From NCBI RefSeq assembly GCF_025264625.1, contig NZ_CP093313.1, positions 4,650,001 through 4,714,000 on the forward strand: a DNA stretch of 64,000 bases. The letters are read 5' to 3'. Below the pieces are notes generated by a model. That model did not search any database and was not told where the DNA came from. It saw nothing but the letters and a program-made list of their open reading frames with translations. Every line of letters begins with the position of its first letter. Within the stretch, counting starts at the first letter, position 1. Below are positions 57,780 through 64,000 of this stretch, in pieces. Origin of the DNA: Occallatibacter riparius. Its GTDB lineage: Bacteria; Acidobacteriota; Terriglobia; Terriglobales; Acidobacteriaceae. The position numbers and the translations under genes are program-made.

Positions 57780-58991
57780 CTAGGTCCGATCCAGGTTCCG
57801 GTAGACATCCGCGACACATCCGCTCACGTCGTTCTGCAGCGGCGGCGTCGATCCGAAATGGGTGTTCTCGGCCCATTGGGTCCTCTGCAGAAACTCGCCG
57901 TATCCGTTGGATTGCAGAGACTTGAGCGATGCGACCGTGATCCGCTTCTTTATCTCGTCGAGCTGCTGCCCGGCGGCTTTGCCGTCTGACACGCGCTCGG
58001 CCAGCTCCTCGATAAAGTTTCTCTGGCTCATCATCACGGTGCGGTTGTTCTGCATCGGTCCGTGGCCGCCGAGCACATGCTGAAAGTCTGCCTTGGCAAC
58101 CTCGTCGATGGTTGCCGGCCACTGCCGCGGATATCCGTCGCCTATATTCGGTACCCAGCAGTGGCTCGCGTCGCCTGTCGCGATGGCACGCAGCTGGGGG
58201 CAGAACACGAACACATCGCCAGAGGTATGCGAGCGCCCATGCCACTCCAGGTGCAGATCGAAGGCCGCATCCTGAAGCAGGTGTGTCTTGTCGAACGTGA
58301 TGGTCGGCAGTTCCAGCGTGAAGTCCTTCATCTCCGCCTGGTAGGCCTGGATGTGACTGATCTCGTCAGCGCAGAAAGCCTTCTCGGCAGCCGACGACGC
58401 CTTGCCTGCCCGCTCGCGCAGCACTTCGATCTGCTTCGACATTTCATCGAGCGACTGCTTCAGCCGGTCCATCGAATACTGCGACATGTTCTGCTTTGTG
58501 GCTTCGCTGGCGATGATGTCGACCTGCGAACCTGTCTCCTTATAGGCTTGCGTGCCCTGCATGTGATCCCAATGGAAATGCGTGTTGATCACATAGCGAA
58601 CAGGCTTGTCGGTGATCTCACTGCGAATCTGCTGGATCAACGACGCGGCGGCCGAGGGCTTCGAATGCGCATCGACAACCACCACATCCTTCGAGCGCAC
58701 AAACACTGCAGCATTGCAGTTAATTACGGTCTGTGGGCGCGCATGGGCGAAGAAAACTCCGTCGGCGGCCTTCTGCAAGTCGAAAAGCTTGGCCTCGCTG
58801 GCCGGCGCAGTAGTGCGAGCCCATGCGGCGCGGTGCCAGGCAAGCTCCATCATGGATGCGCCGGTGAGCGTAGTCCCCATCAGGGTGCGCAGGAAATCAC
58901 GGCGCGTAGGCAGTCGTTCCGGGACCACATGGCGGTGCGAGAGCGCGTGCGAGTGAGGCTGAAGAGAATGCTTGTCGTGGAACTGGCACAT
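57780..58991 (-). CDS. Tat-exported metallo-beta-lactamase-fold hydrolase
   Basis: A 403-residue protein. A twin-arginine signal (TRRDFLRTLMG, about 29-39) follows a 28-residue N-tail. The MBL domain carries NTHFHWDHMQG (the H-x-H-x-D-H zinc motif), a later SHCWVPN histidine and LGGHGPMQ. The lysine-rich insertion of about 60 residues at about 165-230 is helical. Substrate unknown; quinoprotein-relay or SoxH-like members have a similar layout. SD GGAGGT precedes the ATG by seven bases. It lies 56 bases downstream of a TPR protein gene on the same strand. Confidence 0.85.
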   Translation of the reverse strand: MCQFHDKHSLQPHSHALSHRHVVPERLPTRRDFLRTLMGTTLTGASMMELAWHRAAWARTTAPASEAKLFDLQKAADGVFFAHARPQTVINCNAAVFVRSKDVVVVDAHSKPSAAASLIQQIRSEITDKPVRYVINTHFHWDHMQGTQAYKETGSQVDIIASEATKQNMSQYSMDRLKQSLDEMSKQIEVLRERAGKASSAAEKAFCADEISHIQAYQAEMKDFTLELPTITFDKTHLLQDAAFDLHLEWHGRSHTSGDVFVFCPQLRAIATGDASHCWVPNIGDGYPRQWPATIDEVAKADFQHVLGGHGPMQNNRTVMMSQRNFIEELAERVSDGKAAGQQLDEIKKRITVASLKSLQSNGYGEFLQRTQWAENTHFGSTPPLQNDVSGCVADVYRNLDRT

Positions 58992-59047
58992 TGTCGCTAC
59001 CTCCGTTCAGGAGATTCTCCGAGGCCCCGAATGCAGACTGCGACAGC

Positions 59048-59938
59048 TTATTTCGTGATGCCAGCCCCGGCAAGAATTGCTTTTGCGTCCGAGGAATAGG
59101 GGCCCTTCGGATCGAGTTGCAGGTACTTCTGATAAGCATCGGCGCAACCCGGCGGCAGAATCATCTTGCCCGAGGAATCCATGGTCGCCTTCGCGACCAG
59201 AGCCTGGCCCTTGAAGTAGTAATTGGCAGGGCGAGTCGGATCGAGGGCGATGGCCTGATTGGCGGCTTCGAGTTGTGCGTCAGAGTTGCCCGCCAGGAAG
59301 AACACCACCGTTTCGTTGTGGCGGAACTGCGGTGCGCGAGCCGGCAGGGTCTTGACTGCCTTATCGAAGGCGGCCTGGGCCTCGGCTGTTTTCTTTTCGT
59401 GCGCGTAGATTTCGCCCAGTCCGGCCCATGAGACGCCTACAACTTCCGGCGTGCGCGAATCCGTAGTGACGACTACATCATCTCCGGCAGTATTGCGCGA
59501 CGCGCGTGTCGCTGAGGCGGCGACAACACCCGGAGCGTCGGGTTGCACGTAAAAGTTGTCGGAGCGAGCCTTCTGAATGGTGGCCGGGTCTATCCCGAGC
59601 GCCGTCATGTAGCTGGTCTTCGCATCGTCGAACTTCTTCAGACCCAGTTGCGCAGCCCCAAGTTCTACCCAGGGCAGGATCAGGGTTGGATTGTCATGGG
59701 TGACTTTGAGCATCATGGCTTCTGAGTCTGCGTAGCGGCCCTCCGCAGTGGCTCGGCGAGCCTCGACAACGATTGCGTTAATGCTCCCGGAGACCTTCTT
59801 GGTGATGACACTATCGTCGGGTCGGGCAATGGGAGCGAGGGGCGGAGCGGGCTTCGGCAAGGGGGCGCCATTGTCCTGGGCCAGGGCGATAGGCAGCGAC
59901 GAGCAGACGACTACGAACAGCAGCAATGGGCGGACCAT
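59048..59938 (-). CDS. exported TPR protein
   Basis: A 296-residue protein with a signal peptide (MVRPLLLFVVVCSSLPIALAQ) and TPR-type helices at about 50-120 (EARRATAEGRYADSEAMML, VELGAAQLGLKKFDDAKTSY) and about 170-260 (AGLGEIYAHEKKTAEAQAAF, LEAANQAIALDPTRPANYY). No catalytic motif is visible. AGAGG six bases before the ATG supports the start. It is the first gene of a two-gene operon with the MBL-fold hydrolase, and the divergent neighbour is the SRP RNA gene. Confidence 0.8.
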   Translation of the reverse strand: MVRPLLLFVVVCSSLPIALAQDNGAPLPKPAPPLAPIARPDDSVITKKVSGSINAIVVEARRATAEGRYADSEAMMLKVTHDNPTLILPWVELGAAQLGLKKFDDAKTSYMTALGIDPATIQKARSDNFYVQPDAPGVVAASATRASRNTAGDDVVVTTDSRTPEVVGVSWAGLGEIYAHEKKTAEAQAAFDKAVKTLPARAPQFRHNETVVFFLAGNSDAQLEAANQAIALDPTRPANYYFKGQALVAKATMDSSGKMILPPGCADAYQKYLQLDPKGPYSSDAKAILAGAGITK

Positions 59939-60062
59939 TCATTACCTCTCAGCAGGGCTTTCAGTCGGTGGCGGAAGTATATCCCGATCACAAGGTGAGA
60001 CAAAGACTGCTCCGGGAGGTTAGTCACAAATTCATCCCCACCTTGAGTGGTAAAATCCATAA

Positions 60063-60160
60063 GTGCCGGGTCCTACGCGACGTAATCCCGCCAACCCCGC
60101 CAGGTCCGGAAGGAAGCAACGGTAACGGGCTAGTACGGGCGCAGTAGGTCACCCGGTACT
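60063..60160 (+). ncRNA. ffs: signal recognition particle RNA, small bacterial type
   Basis: The stretch carries the universal 4.5S-type core: CCAGGTCCGGAAGGAAGCA (60101-60118), with the GGAA tetraloop and the asymmetric loop that Ffh binds, preceded by CCAACCCCGCC. The outer ends pair: GTGCCGGGT at the 5' side with ACCCGGTAC at the 3' side (one G-U pair). About 98 nt is normal for the Alu-less bacterial form. TAAAAT at 60051-60056 is a candidate -10 box. The end positions are estimates within a few bases. Confidence 0.93.
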
Positions 60161-60407
60161 TTTATGGGCGCAATCGGTGCTATTCGGCCCGTAGCCCAGT
60201 GCTTTCATTCAAGGCGCGCTGCGGCATTTCCTGAGTTCGTGTGCTCTCGCCCGCATCCTGCCAGGTCTTCGCTCCCGGATGGTCGCGACGACTTGAGATC
60301 ATCGGGTTCGGCTATAGTTGCTCAGGAAATGCGATAGCGCCTTTTATCATTGCGATGCGCTGCACCTCAGCCGGCCGCTGCGCAATGACGTTGTAAGGAG
60401 AATTGCT

Positions 60408-61424
60408 TTGAGCCTTTCTGTGCGTCCCGTAGTGGGCCGCCGCGCAAAAATCACCGCGCTCGGCACGTACGTTCCTCCCCAGGTTCTGACCAATCAAGAC
60501 CTCGAAAAGATGGTGGAAACCACAGACCAGTGGATCCTGGAGCGGACCGGCATTCGCGAGCGCCATGTGCTGGAGAAGGGCAAAGGCGTCAGCGATATCT
60601 GCGTGGAGGCCGCGAAGAAGGCTCTGGCCGCGCGCGGCGTTGGGCCTGAGGCGGTCGAGGCCATCATTGTCGGCACCGTTACGCCCGACATGATGTTTCC
60701 CTCCACAGCATGCCTGGTGCAGACCAAGCTCGGCGCTCCCCGCGCGTGGGGATTCGACGTATCGGCAGGCTGTTCGGGATTCGTGTTTGCGCTACAGGCC
60801 GGTGTGAAACTGGTGGAGAGCGGCGCGCACAAGATGGTCCTGGTGTGCGGAGCCGACGCCAATACGCGCATGACCGACTACACCGATCGCGCGACCTGCG
60901 TTTTATTCGGCGATGGCGGCGGCGCCGTGCTGATCGAACCCTGCGAAGAGGGCGAGATCGGCATGATCGACTTCGTCCATGAGATTGACGGCTCTGGCGG
61001 TGTGGCTTTGAATCTTCCGGCCGGCGGAAGCCTGCTGCCGTCGAGCCACGAGACGATCGATCAGAAGAAGCACTTCATCCACCAGGACGGGCAGGCGGTC
61101 TACAAGTTTGCCGTTCGCAAGATGGCCGAGGCCACCAGCACCCTGCTGCAGCGAAACGGAGTCGAAGGCAAGGATCTCGGATGCTTCATTCCGCACCAGG
61201 CCAACAAGCGCATCATCACCTCCACATCCGACCGGCTGGGTATGGATCCGGAGCGTGTGATCATCAACATCGATAAATACGGCAACACCTCGGCCGGAAC
61301 CATTCCCCTGGCGCTTGAGACAGCCATCGAAGAGGGCAAACTCAAGAAGGGTGACCTGGTCCTGCTTGCTGCTGTGGGCGCAGGATTCACCGTGGGTACA
61401 GCCCTGCTGCGCTGGGAGATCTAG
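60408..61424 (+). CDS. fabH: 3-oxoacyl-ACP synthase III
   Basis: A 338-residue condensing enzyme that starts fatty-acid synthesis by joining acetyl-CoA (or a branched acyl-CoA) with malonyl-ACP. The triad is visible: Cys122 in SAGCSGF, His in FIPHQANKR, and Asn in YGNTSAGT. ERTGIRERH near the N-terminus and the GSGGVALNLPAGGS loop are typical. I start at TTG 60408 because AAGGAG lies seven bases upstream and the length becomes normal; the open frame upstream (from 60318) has no homology. A terminator follows at 61450-61482. Confidence 0.95.
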   Translation: MSLSVRPVVGRRAKITALGTYVPPQVLTNQDLEKMVETTDQWILERTGIRERHVLEKGKGVSDICVEAAKKALAARGVGPEAVEAIIVGTVTPDMMFPSTACLVQTKLGAPRAWGFDVSAGCSGFVFALQAGVKLVESGAHKMVLVCGADANTRMTDYTDRATCVLFGDGGGAVLIEPCEEGEIGMIDFVHEIDGSGGVALNLPAGGSLLPSSHETIDQKKHFIHQDGQAVYKFAVRKMAEATSTLLQRNGVEGKDLGCFIPHQANKRIITSTSDRLGMDPERVIINIDKYGNTSAGTIPLALETAIEEGKLKKGDLVLLAAVGAGFTVGTALLRWEI

Positions 61425-61887
61425 CGAACAGGAGCTTTCATAGTGAGAGGCCGCTTTTGCCGGGATGGCGAGAGCGGCTTTTCATTGGTCGCTAGTGAAA
61501 GAGTGAAGTAGAGAAGCAGCGAAGAAGAGCCTCATCATTGAATCAACGACCGTGACCGCCATCACTTACACCAGGAATCACAACTTCCTACCATCGCAGG
61601 GTCAGTGAAAAGGCAGGGGAGTTGTGTTCGATACCCCTGCAATTCGTAAGAAGCTCGCGGCATGGTAACCACAAAAATAACAGATAAATTGCATGTTGAA
61701 ATAAATCTGTGGAAAACGTCGCCGATATAACTCAAATATTTCCAACTAAATAACGGAAATATTCAACGTCACAAACTTTCGCCCCTATCCCGAAGAAAAG
61801 GCGAATCTGAAGCGAAGATTTCGACGGCCGTTTCGGCAGCAAGGTTAACTACCGAGTAAACACGTCGCCAGCTCCCACATCACTCCT
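61425..61887. other. intergenic region with terminator and AT-rich core
   Basis: The left part holds the fabH terminator. About 61650-61800 is clearly more AT-rich than everything around it and contains AATATTTCC (61735-61743) / GGAAATATT (61755-61763), a perfect 9-base inverted repeat with an 11-base loop. No gene was recognised. Confidence 0.6.
61450..61482 (+). terminator. terminator after fabH
   Basis: Stem GCCGCT (61450-61455) with AGCGGC (61473-61478), an inner GCC/GGC stem, then TTTT. 26 bases after the fabH stop. Confidence 0.8.
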
Positions 61888-63264
61888 TCACTCCAGCGGC
61901 TTCAACTCGCCGAGCACCGTCGGTATGAGCTCCGCCACCGTGGGGTGGATATGGACCGAGTGCGCCAGCAGTGACGCGGGCTGCCGGGCGTACATGCAGG
62001 TGGCGATGCAGTGGATGGCCTCATCGGCCCCGGGGCCAATCAGTGTGGCGCCCAGGATGTGCTGTGTATGCTCGTCTACCAGGATCTTGATGAACCCGAA
62101 GGTCTCGCCTTTCTCGATCGCCCGCGACACGCGGGTCATGGCGCGCTTGCCGATCAACGCGCGAATGCCGCGTTCCCGGACTTCATGCTCGCGCAGCCCG
62201 ACATGGGCGAGCGGCGGATCGGTGAAGAGCGCGTAGATGGGCAGGCGGTCCGAGAGGCTGCGCGCAGCTCCGTTGAGCAGGTTGTCCGCGACGATCTCAT
62301 AGTCGTTGTAGGCGGTGTGGGTGAAGGCAGCGCGTCCGTTGCAGTCGCCAAGCGCGAAGATGTTGTGAACGTTGGTGCGGAGCTGCTCGTCGACGGGAAT
62401 GTAGCCGCGATCGTCGGTGTGAACGCCGGCGACGGCGAGGTTAAGGTCGTGCGTGTTGGGCGCGCGGCCAATGGCGAGCAGCACGTGCGAGGCCTCGATG
62501 TGCGGGGCCCGCTCGTCGCACTTGATGCCGACGTGAATGCTGCCCTCACTCTGCTCGAGATGGATGCATGTGGCGTTGACGGCGATGTCGATGCCTTCCG
62601 CTTTGAATACCTCGTGGATAACCGCAGAGGCGTCTTCGTCTTCGCGTGGCGCGAGGCGCCCATGCATGTCGAGGATGGTGACTTCAGAGCCGAAGCGGCG
62701 AAACATCTGCGCAAACTCGCAGCCGACGTATCCACCGCCCACGACGGCGAGGTGACGCGGCAGTTCTTCAAGTTCGAGGATGGACGTGCTGGTGAGGTAG
62801 GGCACGGTGCCGATGCCTGGCATGTCGGGTATGAGCGGCCGCGCGCCGACGTTGAGGAAGATCTGATCGGCTTCGAGAATGTCGTCGCCAACACGCAAGG
62901 AGCGGGGCGATTCGAATGCGGCGTGGCCTTGAATGACCGTGCAGTTCTCGGTGCCGCGCAGCCATTTCTCCACTCCGGAGCGGGAGCGCTCGACGACCGC
63001 GTTCTTGCGTGCTTTGACGGCGCGCAGGTCGACCCGGACGTCGCCCGCGGTGAAGCCGAAATCGGGGCCGCGGCGGGCGAGGTGAGCGGCGTGAGCGCTG
63101 GCCACCATTGTCTTGGTGGGCGTGCAGCCGGTGTTCACGCAGGTCCCGCCGAAGAGGTGCCGCTCGACCAGGGCTACTTTCTGTCCACCGGTGGCGAGGC
63201 GGACGGCAAGAGACGGGCCGGCCTGGCCTGCTCCAACGACAATGGCGTCAAAGGATTGCTTCAT
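61888..63264 (-). CDS. mercuric-reductase-like flavoprotein disulfide reductase
   Basis: A 458-residue class I pyridine nucleotide-disulfide oxidoreductase. It has the FAD motif IVVGAGQAGPSLAVRLA (about 8-24), the redox-active pair Cys42-x4-Cys47 in GGTCVNTGCTPTK, the NAD motif VVGGGYVGCEFAQMF (about 180) and the second FAD motif NIFALGDCNG (about 305). The dimer interface contains HIHPTVAELIP with the catalytic His. It lacks the N-terminal HMA domain of MerA and any mer genes nearby, so mercury reduction is not implied; a generic disulfide or quinone reductase is as likely. The start at 63264 follows GAGG; an 11-codon longer reading from 63297 is possible. Confidence 0.88.
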   Translation of the reverse strand: MKQSFDAIVVGAGQAGPSLAVRLATGGQKVALVERHLFGGTCVNTGCTPTKTMVASAHAAHLARRGPDFGFTAGDVRVDLRAVKARKNAVVERSRSGVEKWLRGTENCTVIQGHAAFESPRSLRVGDDILEADQIFLNVGARPLIPDMPGIGTVPYLTSTSILELEELPRHLAVVGGGYVGCEFAQMFRRFGSEVTILDMHGRLAPREDEDASAVIHEVFKAEGIDIAVNATCIHLEQSEGSIHVGIKCDERAPHIEASHVLLAIGRAPNTHDLNLAVAGVHTDDRGYIPVDEQLRTNVHNIFALGDCNGRAAFTHTAYNDYEIVADNLLNGAARSLSDRLPIYALFTDPPLAHVGLREHEVRERGIRALIGKRAMTRVSRAIEKGETFGFIKILVDEHTQHILGATLIGPGADEAIHCIATCMYARQPASLLAHSVHIHPTVAELIPTVLGELKPLE

Positions 63265-63336
63265 GTGTGGCCTCGCGGGGAATGGGGATAGGGCCAAGGA
63301 GAATCGTAATTGATCAGGCGAAACCGAGCACTTGCG

Positions 63337-63837
63337 CTATTTGCGGTCAGCGAGGGGAATACGGACGAGGATAGCGTCATCTACGCGAACGATGAGCGAG
63401 GAGAAGCGTGGCTTGCCGACGTTGTCGAGCGCGAGATAGTGCGGATTCTGCGGCTCGACGATGACGCGGAGCGGAGCTTTGGGATCGCGAGGGACGTCGA
63501 AGTTGACAACGACGTCAGGACGGCCGTCGCCGTCGATGTCGACCATATCGGAGATGCGCGCGGGCAGGGCTTTGGCGGGTTTCCAGTCAAGCTGCACGTA
63601 GGGCTTTTCGCTCTGGAACATGTGCGTGGAGACTTCGCGATGGACCTGGATGGCGTAGGCGCCCATGGGGATTGCACGCACTGCAGGACCGCCGGTGATG
63701 ACTTCGTCGATTTGCAGCGGTAGCGCAGCCACGCCGCGGCTGAAAAAGCCGCTGAGCCAGAACGGTGTGAGTATCGCCAGAACAAGAGTCAGGGTGGCTC
63801 CGGTGTAGCCGAGAACGGCGCGCGGTTTCATAAGCAT
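63337..63837 (-). CDS. membrane-anchored protein with a calcium-binding-like repeat
   Basis: A 166-residue protein with one N-terminal membrane helix (about 8-30, TGATLTLVLAILTPFWLSGF). The extracytoplasmic part includes MVDIDGDGRPDVVVNFDV, a DxDxDGxxD loop of the FG-GAP/VCBS or EF-hand-like type that binds calcium. No family was recognised otherwise. The ATG at 63837 is one base from the TGA of the upstream gene (TGA-G-ATG), so translation is coupled; ATG 63831 is an alternative. The pair may form a small membrane complex (inference). Confidence 0.6.
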   Translation of the reverse strand: MLMKPRAVLGYTGATLTLVLAILTPFWLSGFFSRGVAALPLQIDEVITGGPAVRAIPMGAYAIQVHREVSTHMFQSEKPYVQLDWKPAKALPARISDMVDIDGDGRPDVVVNFDVPRDPKAPLRVIVEPQNPHYLALDNVGKPRFSSLIVRVDDAILVRIPLADRK

Positions 63838-63838
63838 C

Positions 63839-64000
63839 TCAACCTCGCAGGACCAAGTGAAGGATGGTGTAGAGTCCGGCGGCGATGATGGTTCCGCCAA
63901 ACATGGTGGCGAGGGCCCAGGCCGAGTAGAGAAACATCAGGCGGGCGCGTTCGGGATTGGCGTCAGAGCCGGTTCCTTTGATGTGGAAGCTGACGGCATG
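63839..64000 (-). CDS. small membrane protein, N-terminus outside the window
   Basis: The frame is open from the right edge and ends at TGA 63839-63841; 53 codons are visible. They read as a charged stretch (SDANPERARLMFLY) followed by one long hydrophobic helix (WALATMFGGTIIAAGLYTIL) and end in LVLRG. No family was recognised. It is translationally coupled to the calcium-loop protein downstream. Confidence 0.55.
   Translation of the reverse strand, partial: HAVSFHIKGTGSDANPERARLMFLYSAWALATMFGGTIIAAGLYTILHLVLRG

Overview
The window is GC-rich chromosomal DNA, gene-dense on both strands. It reads as Acidobacteriota, probably class Terriglobia. The evidence is an ABC-type permease without ATPase of the acidobacterial duplicated orphan permease kind, a winged-helix regulator fused to membrane helices, many exported peptidases and TPR proteins, a very long HAMP-array hybrid kinase, and the general style of housekeeping genes. 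This placement is inference from gene content. No 16S rRNA or tRNA gene was seen. The only RNA gene recognised is the small SRP RNA (ffs) at about 60063-60160.

Layout. 1-4.2 kb: tail of lysA, a DUF1569 protein, an exported type-B carboxylesterase, and a two-gene unit of an exported unknown protein plus a CDP-alcohol phosphatidyltransferase. 4.3-7.8 kb: winged-helix/4-TM regulator followed by an orphan MacB/FtsX-type permease. 8.1-17.2 kb: an envelope and proteolysis block with a secreted metzincin and its exported partner, a peptidoglycan-binding-domain protein, a DegP/HtrA protease, an M28 aminopeptidase, an M23 lipoprotein and an M48 peptidase. 17.2-22.4 kb: alpha/beta hydrolase, LysE exporter, Tat-exported metallophosphoesterase, GT1 glycosyltransferase. 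22.5-30.6 kb: a signalling pair made of a receiver-PAS-histidine kinase and a hybrid kinase of about 2,100 residues with eleven near-identical 92-residue HAMP units. 31-37.5 kb: LarA-like protein, TonB-C-repeat protein, oligopeptidase B, a Phd/PIN toxin-antitoxin pair with a palindromic operator, and a TPM/LemA pair. 37.6-43.7 kb: FAD monooxygenase with a C-terminal membrane anchor, anti-sigma antagonist/anti-sigma kinase pair, a PRC/MgtE_N/CBS protein, methylmalonyl-CoA decarboxylase, a Crp-type regulator and a pseudo-receiver. 43.8-50.1 kb: TPR protein, family 9 glycoside hydrolase, gpsA and plsY, and an unknown membrane protein. 50.2-56.7 kb: ArsB-type permease and a compact six-gene run rimO-methyltransferase-yacG-pgpA-NHL protein-cinA. 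56.8-60 kb: a second antitoxin/PIN pair with its own palindrome and a trailing monooxygenase-domain gene, then a TPR/metallo-beta-lactamase-fold pair. 60-64 kb: ffs, fabH, a mercuric-reductase-like flavoprotein and a small membrane-protein pair cut by the window end.

How the genes fit together. Several are phospholipid or envelope genes (plsY-gpsA, pgpA, CDP-alcohol phosphatidyltransferase, fabH, HtrA, M23, M48). There are also signalling modules (HAMP kinase pair, STAS/anti-sigma pair, Crp-type regulator) and two independent toxin-antitoxin operons. No phage, integrase, insertion sequence or CRISPR array was seen. The observations most worth checking are the 3,036-bp in-frame tandem repeat in the hybrid kinase, the metzincin with its exported partner, the two palindromic toxin-antitoxin operators, and the strongly structured intergenic stretch at 45448-45704.
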